15,071 bases of DNA, taken from DATKCN01 sp035513175 (GTDB taxonomy: Bacteria > Chloroflexota > Chloroflexia > Thermomicrobiales > CFX8). The DNA is taken from contig DATKCN010000336.1 of the NCBI GenBank assembly GCA_035513175.1, forward strand, positions 1-15,071, in the 5' to 3' direction. Position 1 is the stretch's first letter. Each line of letters begins with the position of its first letter. Under the pieces are notes generated by a model, which made no database searches, was not told the origin of the DNA, and saw only the letters and a list, made by a program, of their open reading frames with translations. Made by a program: the position numbers and the translations under genes. Below are positions 1 to 6,532 of the stretch, one piece after another.

Positions 1-882
1 CCTCAGCTCGCGCCGGTGGCCGACTACCCACTTGAGCGCCTCGCGAACGATGTGGATGAGATACCCGGCCAGCAGCGCCACGCGGACGAACGCCGCATGA
101 CGCCTGCCGTAGAGACGCTGCATCAGCTGCACACGGCTCAGATCGAAGTCGAGCTGGCGGGTGGGGACGTCCTGGCGCGTGCTGGCGCCCTCGTAGTGCG
201 TGATCTCCGCGTCAGGAACCCAGGCCACCTGCCAGCCACGCAGCCGGAACCGCCAGCACCACTCCACCTCCTCGGAATACATGCGAAACGCAGGGTCGAA
301 GCCTCCCGCCTGCTCGAAGGCGGCCCGCCGTGCCAGCAGCGCCGCGCCGACCAGCCAGTCGACCTCCTGGGCTCCGGCGTCCGGCGCATCCTCCATTCGA
401 TAGTGCCGCGCCCAGCGGTTGCTCGGCCACCACTCCTCGACGATCGTGCTCTCGAACAGCGGCGTAAGTCGCGTCGGGAACCGCCGCCGCGATAGCTGGG
501 TGCTACCGTCGGGGCGCCGCAGGCGGGGCCCGGCCAGCGCCGTCCAGGGATGCACGTCGAGGAAGCGGGCCAGCGTGCGGACCGCGCCGGCTGGAACGAG
601 CGTGTCGGCGTTGAGCACCAGCGCGTAGGAAGCGCTCGTCGCGTCCATCCCGACGTTGGCCGCGCTGCCATAGCCGCGGTTCGGAACCGCGATCACCGCC
701 GCATCCCCGAGCAGTTCGCGCGCAATCTCGACGCTGCCGTCGCCGCTACCGCTGTCGACGACGACGATCTCGGCGACCTCACCGGCTTCCCGCGCCCGGA
801 CCAGCGACTCGACGCAGGCGCGCAGCAGATCGCGCGTATTGTGGCTGACGACGACCGCCGCGACGCTGCTGGGCGCGCTCAC
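1..882 (-). CDS. Family 2 glycosyltransferase, rhamnosyltransferase-like (3' end beyond window)
   Basis: This is probably a cytoplasmic or membrane-associated glycosyltransferase that adds a sugar from a nucleotide-sugar donor to a growing surface polysaccharide. The frame is open from a GTG at 882 to the left edge (294 codons, no stop), so the C-terminus is missing. Visible GT-A features are the N-terminal strand with VVSHNTRD (about residues 11-18), VVVDSGSGDGS (40-50), the NRGYGSAANVG loop (68-78), the NAD form of the DxD metal/donor motif (91-93) and the acceptor-side YSEEVEWCWR motif (202-211). This set is typical of the RfbF/WbbL-like rhamnosyltransferase branch. The last visible residues include a hydrophobic stretch (LLAGYLIHIV) before a basic tail. 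The GTG start overlaps the stop of the upstream glycosyltransferase gene in a GTGA, which indicates translational coupling. Donor and acceptor cannot be read from the sequence. Confidence 0.85.
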   Translation of the reverse strand, partial: MSAPSSVAAVVVSHNTRDLLRACVESLVRAREAGEVAEIVVVDSGSGDGSVEIARELLGDAAVIAVPNRGYGSAANVGMDATSASYALVLNADTLVPAGAVRTLARFLDVHPWTALAGPRLRRPDGSTQLSRRRFPTRLTPLFESTIVEEWWPSNRWARHYRMEDAPDAGAQEVDWLVGAALLARRAAFEQAGGFDPAFRMYSEEVEWCWRFRLRGWQVAWVPDAEITHYEGASTRQDVPTRQLDFDLSRVQLMQRLYGRRHAAFVRVALLAGYLIHIVREALKWVVGHRRELR

Positions 883-1637
883 GTGTCCTGACTCCGCAGC
901 AGGCGGCAGGCGCGGACTTCTTCAAGCGCCAGCACGGTCGCCAGGAAGAGCCCGGTGGCGCCGTCCCGGTAGCCCGCTCCCGCGATGAAGCGCCGGTGGA
1001 ACTCGCGCGCCGGAGCCGACAGGTAGGCCCGGCGACGCGGTCGCGCGCCGCTCGTCGACTGCCGCGCGCGGCGCAGCGTGAACTCCCGCTGCTTGCGCGC
1101 GAACTCCCGGCGGGTGTCGTAGTTGATGTGGATGAGCGGCTCAAGGAGGTGTTCGCTCGCGCCGTCGATGAGCGCCACCTCATGCACCTGACGCGACTCG
1201 TCGTAGCGCGCGCGCCCGCGACGGAACAGCCGCGCCTGGTGGTCGGGCCACCAGCCGCCGCCCGTTACCTGCCTGCCGAAGAACATGTTGCGCCGTGGCA
1301 GCCAGAACGCCGCGACGTCGTCTCCGGCTCCGGCAATGCGCTCCCGTATCTCAGCTACTCCGGCGGGCGTCAATCGCTCGTCGGCATCCAGAAACAATGT
1401 CCAGTCGCTGCCGCCCTCGATGTCAAGTCCGGCGTTACGCTGGCTGGCGTAGCCGTCGAACTGACGCGTCACAACGCGGGCGCCGGCCGCGCGCGCGATC
1501 TCGACTGTGCGGTCGGTCGAGCCCGAGTCCAGCACGACAAGCGCGGGGGTGAGCAGCCGCAGCGAGTCGAGGCAGCCGGGCAGGTGCGCTTCCTCATTCA
1601 GCGTCAGCACGATGGCGGTGATGTCATGCTCGGTCAT
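879..1637 (-). CDS. Family 2 glycosyltransferase, WaaE/KdtX-like
   Basis: This 252-residue family-2 glycosyltransferase is the middle gene of a three-gene operon. It has ITAIVLTLNEE at the N-terminus (LNEE at 13-16), LDSGSTDRT (36-44), the QRNAG segment (66-70) and a canonical DADE metal/donor motif (84-87). These are followed by a WWPDHQARLFRRG-type stretch and HxxY-type residues. The short length and this motif order match the WaaE/KdtX-like branch, whose members act on lipopolysaccharide core or other surface glycans. In a probably Gram-positive-like organism the acceptor is more likely another envelope glycan; this is inference. It starts at ATG 1637, overlapping the TGA of the upstream glycosyltransferase by four bases, and its own TGA overlaps the GTG of the downstream one. 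I see no strong ribosome-binding site, which fits translation by coupling. Confidence 0.85.
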   Translation of the reverse strand: MTEHDITAIVLTLNEEAHLPGCLDSLRLLTPALVVLDSGSTDRTVEIARAAGARVVTRQFDGYASQRNAGLDIEGGSDWTLFLDADERLTPAGVAEIRERIAGAGDDVAAFWLPRRNMFFGRQVTGGGWWPDHQARLFRRGRARYDESRQVHEVALIDGASEHLLEPLIHINYDTRREFARKQREFTLRRARQSTSGARPRRRAYLSAPAREFHRRFIAGAGYRDGATGLFLATVLALEEVRACRLLRSQDT

Positions 1638-2536
1638 AGGCCGTGCCTGTCAACCGCGAAGCGGTCGCGAATGCGCGCGTTGACGGTTCGACGTTCCGAG
1701 GACGCCCGCCGGTCGTCCAGTCGCGTGCCCAGCCGCACCGCCGCCGCGATCAGCCGCCGTTGGCGCGGAGTCGCCCAGCGCTCGTGATAGCGCGCCCGGC
1801 TGAGCCAGAGCGCTTCGCGCATCGCTGCGGGCCGTTGCGAGGTCGAGCCGCCCCGGTGATGCGTCACGCGCGCGCGGGGCACGAGCAGCGTCGTCCAGTC
1901 TCGCTCGGCGAAGCGCCGCGCCCAGTCGATCTCCTCGCTGTACATCACGTACGACTCGTCGAGCGGCCCAACGTCCTCGATCGCGTCCCGGCGAGCCATC
2001 ATCGCGGCGCCCAGCGGGTAGTCGATCTTCACCGGCTGTTCGCCGTCCCCTACCGGCACGCGGCCGTTGAGCGGCGATTCGGCCAGCCGTGCCGGCAGCG
2101 AAAACAGATCGAAGATGACGTTGGCGACGCCGGGGAAGCGGTAGCCCGCCGATTGCAGCGAGCCGTCGGCGTTGAGCAGCAGCGGCGCGACCATGCCGAC
2201 GTGCGCGGAAACCCACAATCCCTGCCACAGCGCGTCGAGCGCGCCCGGCGCGAGCTCAACGTCGGCGTTGAGCAGCAGCAGCGCCGCGCCCGAGCCACGC
2301 TCGATCCCGGCGTTGCACCCGGCGGCGAAGCCACGATTCTCGGACAGCTCGATGAGCGACACATGCGAGAACGACGCGACGACCTCACGGAACGCGCTGA
2401 CCGGCGAGGCGGCGTCGACGACGATCGTCTCCACCGCCAGCGAGGAACGGGCGCGCTCGCCGGCAATCGACCGCAGGCAGGACCGCAACAGCTCCGGCAC
2501 GTTCCAGTGCACGACGACGACCGTCACATCACTCAT
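1634..2536 (-). CDS. Family 2 glycosyltransferase, first gene of the operon
   Basis: This 300-residue GT-A glycosyltransferase is similar in plan to the partial gene at 1-882. It has VVVVHWNVPELL at the N-terminus, ENRGFAAGCNAG (66-77), the NAD variant of DxD (90-92), a DYPLGAAMMARRDA segment and the acceptor motif YSEEIDWARRF, followed by RVTHHRGGS. The usual DNxSxDG donor-binding motif is altered to VVDAASP (39-45), so substrate contacts may differ. I chose ATG 2536 (MSDVT...) over a start six codons upstream because it places the first beta strand at the usual distance from the N-terminus. The gene heads the minus-strand operon and overlaps the next gene by ATGA. It diverges from the NERD-like gene across a 143-base gap. 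Sugar specificity is unknown. Confidence 0.85.
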   Translation of the reverse strand: MSDVTVVVVHWNVPELLRSCLRSIAGERARSSLAVETIVVDAASPVSAFREVVASFSHVSLIELSENRGFAAGCNAGIERGSGAALLLLNADVELAPGALDALWQGLWVSAHVGMVAPLLLNADGSLQSAGYRFPGVANVIFDLFSLPARLAESPLNGRVPVGDGEQPVKIDYPLGAAMMARRDAIEDVGPLDESYVMYSEEIDWARRFAERDWTTLLVPRARVTHHRGGSTSQRPAAMREALWLSRARYHERWATPRQRRLIAAAVRLGTRLDDRRASSERRTVNARIRDRFAVDRHGL

Positions 2537-2538
2537 GT

Positions 2539-2567
2539 TTGGACCCGCCGTCACCCCGTGCTAGACT
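2539..2567 (+). promoter_or_regulatory. Candidate SigA-type promoter with extended -10 for the NERD-holB-ricT operon
   Basis: On the plus strand, TTGGAC (2539-2544) is followed after 17 bases by TAGACT (2562-2567). The -10 is preceded by TG at 2559-2560, giving the extended form TGnTAnnnT. The -35 match is weak (3 of 6) and the -10 matches 4 of 6. The expected transcript would start near 2574 and have a leader of roughly 105 bases before the ATG at 2680. Its position directly upstream of the operon supports it. It is not proven. Confidence 0.45.
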
Positions 2568-2679
2568 GGCCATGGGCCACACGGGGCGAGCAGGAATCAG
2601 GGCGCCGGCCGCGTCGTGCGCGGTCTCAATTACGGCGCGCTGTCCACGCCGGACGATCGAGGGGAGCCGAAGGTCGCCG

Positions 2680-3435
2680 ATGCGCGTCATCCGCAACACG
2701 GGATACATCAAGCGCCGCAAGCGCGCCGCCAAATTCATGGTGCTGGCCGGCCTCATGCTGCTTGGCGGATCGTGGGTCGTCACGTTGTTCTATCCAAACT
2801 TGTTCATCGCGGCGACCGTTGGCCTGGTGCTGGGCTTCCTGGGCTTCAACGGCGGCATGCAGCAGATCGGCCGCTGGTCTCGCAGGCCGCGCGCCGACAA
2901 GGTGCTCGACGATCAGCTCGCGCGCCTCAACGATCGCTACACATTGATACATTATCCAGACTTTCCCGGCCGCCGCCCGGACCACATCCTCGTCATGCCG
3001 ACAGGCGTGCTGGTGATGTCCCTGCGTGAGCTGTCCGGCCGCGCGCTGGTGAAGGGCAAGATGTGGCGCAAGAAGGGCAGCCCGCTCGGGCGCATGTTCA
3101 TGCTCAGCGCGCCCCAGCTCGGCAATCCCACTATCGAGAACGAGGAGCAGGTCAGGGCCGTTACGTCCGCGCTGACGGAGCACGGGATGTCGGCGGAGGT
3201 CAAGGGCGCGATCGTCTTCGTCGCCCTGAACATCGAGGTCGAGATCATCGACTCGGACACGCCGGTGCTGCACGTCACCGAGCTGCTCGACTACATTCGT
3301 GACGATCTCGGCGGCGACGTGTCGGTTTCCGGCCGCGACCGAGAGCGGATCGTCGAGCAGCTCGCACGCGGCGACGAGCTGGAGCGCAACGCCGTGGCGC
3401 CGGCGCGCGCGAGGAAGAAGGTGCGGGCCGCATGA
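2680..3435 (+). CDS. Membrane-anchored NERD-domain-like protein with altered catalytic residues
   Basis: This 251-residue protein has a basic N-terminus (KRRKR, 11-15), two adjacent hydrophobic segments (about 19-38 and 41-60) and a soluble domain that resembles the NERD (nuclease-related) fold. The recognisable NERD part is RRPDHILVMPTGVLVMS (98-114), ending at SG (119-120), followed later by GNPTIENEEQ and a GAIVFVAL strand. In family members the pattern is DH...P.G..vIExK..xG. Here the aspartate (D101) remains, but the E-x-K pair reads S114-L-R116, so nuclease activity is doubtful. The start is ATG 2680, with AAGG about six bases upstream and a GAGGGGAG further up; the in-frame start at 2539 lies at the promoter and is not credible. 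The stop overlaps holB in an ATGA, so the two are co-translated. The role is unknown; a membrane-tethered DNA-binding or scaffold function is only a guess. Confidence 0.7.
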   Translation: MRVIRNTGYIKRRKRAAKFMVLAGLMLLGGSWVVTLFYPNLFIAATVGLVLGFLGFNGGMQQIGRWSRRPRADKVLDDQLARLNDRYTLIHYPDFPGRRPDHILVMPTGVLVMSLRELSGRALVKGKMWRKKGSPLGRMFMLSAPQLGNPTIENEEQVRAVTSALTEHGMSAEVKGAIVFVALNIEVEIIDSDTPVLHVTELLDYIRDDLGGDVSVSGRDRERIVEQLARGDELERNAVAPARARKKVRAA

Positions 3436-4478
3436 GCGCCGTCTCCGCCGTCGAGCGCTGGGGCCTGATCGGACACGACGGCGCGGTCGAGCATCTCGCG
3501 TCGTCGCTCACCGCCGGGCGGATCCCGCACGCCATCCTCATCACCGGTCCCGAGGGGGTTGGCCGCGGGTCGCTGGCGATGGCGCTCGCCCGCGCGCTCA
3601 ACTGCAGCGCGGCGCCTGACGCGCGGCCCTGCAACACCTGCGACAGCTGCCGCCGCGTCGCCCGTGGCGCGCACCCCGATGTGATGGGGATTGACCTCGA
3701 GTGGCAGGAACGGATGATCCCGCGCAAACGTGGCGAAGAGTCACGACGCCAGCGCCTGTCGATCGACGCGATGCGATGGCTGCGCGCGGACATCGCGAGC
3801 CGTCCGATACAGGGCCGCTGGAAGACGCAGATCATCGCCGACGCCGCGCTGCTGACCGATGCAGCGACCAACGCCTTCCTGAAGACGCTCGAAGAGCCCC
3901 CGCCGTTCGCCGTGATCGTGCTGCTGGCCGAGACGGAAGACGCCCTGTCCGAGACGCTTTTGTCCCGCTGCCAGCGGTTGGCGCTCGGACCCGTTCCGGC
4001 CGCCGTCATCCGCGCCGCGCTGCTCGATCGTGGCGTCGGCGAGACCGCCGCCGGACAGATCGCGAGCGCCGCCCGTGGCCGCCCCGGCTGGGCGCTGAGG
4101 ATGGCCGCCGAGCCGGACAGGTTCGGCAACCGCCGCAACGCGATTGAAGCTGCCTTCGAGCAACTGTCGGACCGGCTGCAGCGTGTCGCCGTCAGCGGCA
4201 CGATCGCCCGCGACCACGTCAAGCACCGCGAGCAGACGTTCGAAGCTCTCGACTACTGGACCGGTCTCTGGCGGGACGCGCTGCTCTACCGGCTCGGCCT
4301 GGCGGAGCAGACCGCGTTTCCAGAAGTCGGGGACCGTCTCTCACAATATGCCCGCCAATTTCGGACTGACGATCTATGCCGGGCGCTGTGGGCGACACGC
4401 CGTTGCGCGAGCGACCTGGAATCGAACGTGAATGCGCGTGTCGCACTGCACGCGATGGTGATGCAATGGCCAGAGTAA
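3432..4478 (+). CDS. holB: DNA polymerase III delta' subunit (clamp-loader subunit)
   Basis: This is the delta' subunit of the clamp loader, which with delta and gamma/tau opens the sliding clamp onto primed DNA. The 348-residue protein shows a RuvB/AAA+ core with IPHAILITGPEGVGRG (31-46), a four-cysteine zinc module (C58, C67, C70, C73), DAATNAFLKTLEEPPP (143-158) and the SRC motif at 178-180 that supplies the arginine finger. The P-loop is degenerate: R45 and G46 stand where Lys and Ser/Thr would bind phosphate. That is expected, because delta' subunits generally do not hydrolyse ATP. The length is normal for the family. It starts at ATG 3432, overlapping the NERD-like gene by four bases, and overlaps the next gene by 13 bases. 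The order holB then PSP1/ricT is the same as in Bacillus (holB-yaaT). Confidence 0.93.
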   Translation: MSAVSAVERWGLIGHDGAVEHLASSLTAGRIPHAILITGPEGVGRGSLAMALARALNCSAAPDARPCNTCDSCRRVARGAHPDVMGIDLEWQERMIPRKRGEESRRQRLSIDAMRWLRADIASRPIQGRWKTQIIADAALLTDAATNAFLKTLEEPPPFAVIVLLAETEDALSETLLSRCQRLALGPVPAAVIRAALLDRGVGETAAGQIASAARGRPGWALRMAAEPDRFGNRRNAIEAAFEQLSDRLQRVAVSGTIARDHVKHREQTFEALDYWTGLWRDALLYRLGLAEQTAFPEVGDRLSQYARQFRTDDLCRALWATRRCASDLESNVNARVALHAMVMQWPE

Positions 4479-5536
4479 CGCCCGACAATGTCGATCGGAA
4501 CGAGCGCGAGGCGTACTTCGCCAGCGCGCGCGAGCGCTTCAGAGAACGGGTCCGCATCCAGGGGGCGGCGAACGCCTTTCGCGCCGGCCAGATCGCCTGT
4601 GGCTGTGACGGCTGCGAGTGCGCGCTGCCCGCCGTCGAAGGCGGCTCGGTCGAGGCTCCGTCGGTGGCCGTGGCCGGGGTGCGCTTCCGCGACTCCGGAC
4701 GCACCTACTACGTGGATCCTGCCCGGCACGACCTGCTGGTGGGCCAGCACGTCATCGTCGACACGTCACGCGGGCTTGAGCTGGCTCAGGTGGTGATTAC
4801 GCCGCAACAGATGATCGCCGCCACGCTCGCCGGCGAGCTGCGGCCCATCGCGCGCGTAGCCACCGTCGCCGACCTGGAGCTGGCGGAATCGAAGCGCGCC
4901 GAGCAAGGGCAGGCGCTGCGCGTGTTCGCCGCCAAGGCGCGCGATCACGGCCTGCCGATGAAGCCGATCAGCGCGGAGTTCTCGTTCGACGGCTCGCGGC
5001 TGAACATTAGCTTCTCGGCCAGTGGCCGTGTCGACTTTCGCGACCTGGTCCGCGATCTGGCCCGCCACTTCGGCTGCCGCATCGAGCTGCGGCAGGTCGG
5101 CGCGCGGGACGAGGCGCGGCTGCTGGGCGGGCTGGGTCGCTGCGGCCGCCCGCTGTGCTGCTCGACCTGGCTGCCGCAGTTCGCCGATGTGTCGATGACG
5201 ATGGCCAAGACGCAGGATCTGACTTTCAACCCCGGCAAGGTGTCCGGCGTCTGCGGCAAGCTGCTCTGCTGCCTGTCGTATGAGAACGAGCAGTACCAGG
5301 AGTCGCGATCGCGCCTGCCGCGGCTGGGCCAGGAGGTGATGACCGAGGCGGGCCCCGGCCACGTGCACGCGCTGCAGATCCTCAAGGAGACGGTCACGAT
5401 CCGGCTCGAAACCGGCGAGGATGTCACCCTCGACCCCGGAGAGCTCACCGTCGTCGGGCGCCCTGTCGACGCGTCCGGGCGGGGTCGCCGTCGCCGACCG
5501 CGCCGCGACTCCGCGGCGCCGGAAGCGACATCGTAG
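4466..5536 (+). CDS. ricT: PSP1-domain protein, RicT/YaaT-like, with added cysteine-rich N-terminus
   Basis: This 356-residue protein matches the PSP1/YaaT family. In Bacillus RicT works with RicA and RicF as an Fe-S complex that promotes RNase Y-dependent mRNA processing and affects sporulation and biofilm phosphorelays. The family body begins near residue 67 (VAVAGVRFR, then YYVDP). It contains CGRPLCCSTW (226-235), NPGKVSG (255-261) and CGKLLCCLSYE (263-273), the cysteine clusters typical of the family. Ahead of it is an extra segment of about 66 residues carrying Cys 45, 47, 50 and 52 (CGCDGCEC), which ordinary YaaT proteins lack as far as I know. The C-terminus is a basic low-complexity tail. 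I chose ATG 4466, with GGTG five bases upstream, over an ATG at 4376 that lies deep within holB. It is translationally coupled to holB. ricA and ricF are not in the window, so the partner complex is inferred. Confidence 0.88.
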   Translation: MARVTPDNVDRNEREAYFASARERFRERVRIQGAANAFRAGQIACGCDGCECALPAVEGGSVEAPSVAVAGVRFRDSGRTYYVDPARHDLLVGQHVIVDTSRGLELAQVVITPQQMIAATLAGELRPIARVATVADLELAESKRAEQGQALRVFAAKARDHGLPMKPISAEFSFDGSRLNISFSASGRVDFRDLVRDLARHFGCRIELRQVGARDEARLLGGLGRCGRPLCCSTWLPQFADVSMTMAKTQDLTFNPGKVSGVCGKLLCCLSYENEQYQESRSRLPRLGQEVMTEAGPGHVHALQILKETVTIRLETGEDVTLDPGELTVVGRPVDASGRGRRRRPRRDSAAPEATS

Positions 5537-5544
5537 CCGCCGCG

Positions 5545-5565
5545 CGCCGTTACGCGTTAACGGCG
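5545..5565. terminator. Perfect 8-bp hairpin between convergent ricT-like and yggT genes
   Basis: CGCCGTTA (5545-5552) pairs exactly with TAACGGCG (5558-5565) around a five-base loop. The stem lies nine bases past the ricT-like stop codon and includes the yggT stop codon (5550-5552) on the other strand. The downstream plus strand reads only TTCTG, so a T-tract is weak. It may act as a terminator for one or both convergent transcripts. The structure is certain from the sequence; the function is inferred. Confidence 0.45.
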
Positions 5566-5807
5566 TTCTGAAGAACCGTGACCAGCACGCGGATGAGCAC
5601 GATGGCGATAAGCGGAGACAGGTCGATCATGCCCATGCGTGGCATGAACGAGCGGATCGGGGCGATAATTGGCTCGGTGATGTCAACGAGCACGCGCGAG
5701 ATCGGATTGCTGGCGCGGGGATCGAACCACGACGAGATCGCGCGCCCGATGACCGCGAACGTCATGATGTTCAGGAACATGATGAGAATACCGAAGATCG
5801 CTTCCAC
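5550..5807 (-). CDS. YggT-family small integral membrane protein
   Basis: This 85-residue protein has two hydrophobic helices (about 1-22 and 62-82) flanking a short soluble loop. The family signature is clear: ISSWF near residue 24, ITEPIIAPIRSF in the middle, and IDLSPLIA before the second helix. YggT proteins are small membrane proteins often found near sepF or other division genes, with proposed roles in envelope organisation or osmotic tolerance; the exact biochemistry is unsettled. The start is GTG 5807, which puts the first helix at the N-terminus as the family expects. AAGG and AGG stand 5-11 bases upstream. Here it is not beside division genes. It lies convergent to the ricT-like gene and divergent from the small ABM gene, and it has its own candidate promoter at 5880-5888. 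Confidence 0.88.
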   Translation of the reverse strand: MEAIFGILIMFLNIMTFAVIGRAISSWFDPRASNPISRVLVDITEPIIAPIRSFMPRMGMIDLSPLIAIVLIRVLVTVLQNAVNA

Positions 5808-5843
5808 GTGCCTGCCTTGTCGTCGCGCCGGAGCGAAGGGTGT

Positions 5844-5861
5844 TTCACCGGGTGAGGTGAA
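5844..5861. repeat. Inverted repeat in the yggT leader
   Basis: TTCACC (5844-5849) and GGTGAA (5856-5861) form a perfect 6-bp inverted repeat with a six-base centre. It sits between the candidate yggT promoter and the yggT start. It could be a leader hairpin or a protein-binding site. A repeat this short can also arise by chance. Confidence 0.3.
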
Positions 5862-5879
5862 TGGCGAGCGCCACGCGGA

Positions 5880-5888
5880 ATGATAGCA
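5880..5888 (-). promoter_or_regulatory. Candidate extended -10 promoter for yggT
   Basis: Read on the minus strand, 5888 to 5880 gives TGCTATCAT, an extended -10 (TGn followed by TATCAT, 5 of 6 to consensus). No convincing -35 is present at 16-18 bases, which extended -10 promoters can tolerate. The predicted transcript would start near 5873 with a leader of about 66 bases before the GTG at 5807. Confidence 0.42.
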
Positions 5889-5930
5889 AATTGACTTCTC
5901 GGGCATGACGGGCGGGGATGGAGGGGGAGC

Positions 5931-6257
5931 GTGACGGAGCAGGACCGATCGGTGTTTGTCGTGGTGGATTTCTGGCGCGTCAGGCCGGGCAAGCGCGATG
6001 CGCTGGAGCAGCTGCTGATTGAGTCCGGCCCCAAGTTCCGCCGGCAGCCTGGCGTCCTGTCGGTCGATTTCACCCGGCTCGACGACGACCCGAACCGCTA
6101 CCTCGTCGTATTCCGTTACCAGGACGCCGCCGCCCGCGAGGCCTTCGTCGCCACCGAGGAGCTGAAGACGACACTTGCGCGCCTGTCGAAGTTGTGGGAC
6201 CTTGACAGCCCGGTCCACACGGGCAGTCCAATCGAGCGTTCAGCAGCGGCATCCTGA
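5931..6257 (+). CDS. Antibiotic-biosynthesis-monooxygenase (ABM) domain protein
   Basis: This 108-residue protein is a single ABM domain of the dimeric alpha/beta-barrel (ferredoxin-like) superfamily. It shows the usual strand FVVVDFWRVRPGKRD (9-23), a helix with LEQLLIES, GVLSVDFTRLDDDPNRYLVVFRYQD and a helix AAREAFVATEE before the C-terminal strand region. Members include quinone-forming monooxygenases, haem-degrading enzymes and many stress-related proteins with no known substrate; I cannot assign one here. The haem-oxygenase-type Asn/Trp/His set is not evident. The start is GTG 5931, preceded by a strong Shine-Dalgarno (GGAGG at 5920-5924, six bases before the start). It is a lone gene, divergent from yggT, followed by a non-coding patch. 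No good plus-strand promoter was found. Confidence 0.78.
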   Translation: MTEQDRSVFVVVDFWRVRPGKRDALEQLLIESGPKFRRQPGVLSVDFTRLDDDPNRYLVVFRYQDAAAREAFVATEELKTTLARLSKLWDLDSPVHTGSPIERSAAAS

Positions 6258-6381
6258 ATCGTCGGGCACGGTGGCTTCGGAAGCTAGCAGGCAACCGGGC
6301 CTGGCGTGTTGCGTAGCCATGTCCCACCGGGGCGCGCCGTGGCATGCACACAAGGGCGCACTGGCACACGGGCATTCGGTT

Positions 6382-6402
6382 GCCAAGGACGCCAAGGACG
6401 CC
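6382..6402. repeat. Short tandem repeat, unit of 9 bases
   Basis: GCCAAGGAC occurs at 6382-6390 and 6391-6399, and GCC follows at 6400-6402. This gives two and one third copies in non-coding DNA. It has no known function. Confidence 0.6.
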
Positions 6403-6441
6403 ACGTCTGAGTGACGCCTGATGGAATTCTGTCTTTCTGTC

Positions 6442-6459
6442 ATCGGTGACGCGACCGAT
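6442..6459. repeat. 6-bp inverted repeat downstream of obg
   Basis: ATCGGT (6442-6447) and ACCGAT (6454-6459) are perfect complements around GACGCG. It lies about 75 bases past the obg stop on the minus strand. No T-tract follows on either strand, so it is not a convincing terminator. Confidence 0.35.
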
Positions 6460-6532
6460 CGTCTCGAGGGCATGGGATTGCCGGGGACGGGCGGCAATTT
6501 CAGACACGAGCCGCTGCCCGCGCGCGCTCCGG

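Larger units (their letters stand above)
6258..6532. other. Intergenic patch with short repeats, no credible gene
   Basis: These 275 bases lie between the convergent ends of the ABM gene and obg. Short open frames cross it on both strands, but none has a ribosome-binding site or a recognisable domain. Visible structure includes a 9-base tandem repeat (GCCAAGGAC, twice, 6382-6399, followed by GCC), an imperfect repeat of a GCACAC-A-GGGC type string around 6345-6374, and an inverted repeat at 6442-6459. It may hold a dispersed repeat or decayed sequence. No terminator with a T-tract was found for either neighbour. Confidence 0.5.

Noticed and set aside
1648..1653. A perfect TTGACA on the minus strand near the start of the second glycosyltransferase
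   Set aside because: It lies inside the coding end of the upstream gene, and no -10-like box is found at 16-18 bases.
1643..2947. A long plus-strand open frame (434 codons) opposite the first glycosyltransferase
   Set aside because: It is antisense to a gene with clear GT2 motifs, has an arginine-rich random composition and no domain. Long shadow frames are expected at this GC content; the same holds for 996-1787 and 10351-11175 on the plus strand and 3275-4222 on the minus strand.
3546..3575. Degenerate Walker A in HolB (GPEGVGRG) as a sign of a broken gene
   Set aside because: Delta' subunits commonly lack a working P-loop, and the zinc cysteines and SRC motif are intact, so this is normal for the family.
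5891..5896. TTGACT on the plus strand upstream of the ABM gene as a -35 box
   Set aside because: The sequence 16-18 bases downstream is G-rich (GGGGAT) with no -10 match, and transcription would begin within or after the ribosome-binding site.
6382..6402. Tandem repeat considered as the start of a CRISPR array
   Set aside because: The unit is only nine bases, the copies are directly adjacent without spacers, and no cas gene is present.
6175..6497. Small open frames across the 6258-6532 gap (6175-6414 plus, 6240-6497 minus)
   Set aside because: No ribosome-binding site, no recognisable domain, cysteine/arginine-rich random composition, and partial overlap with the ABM gene.
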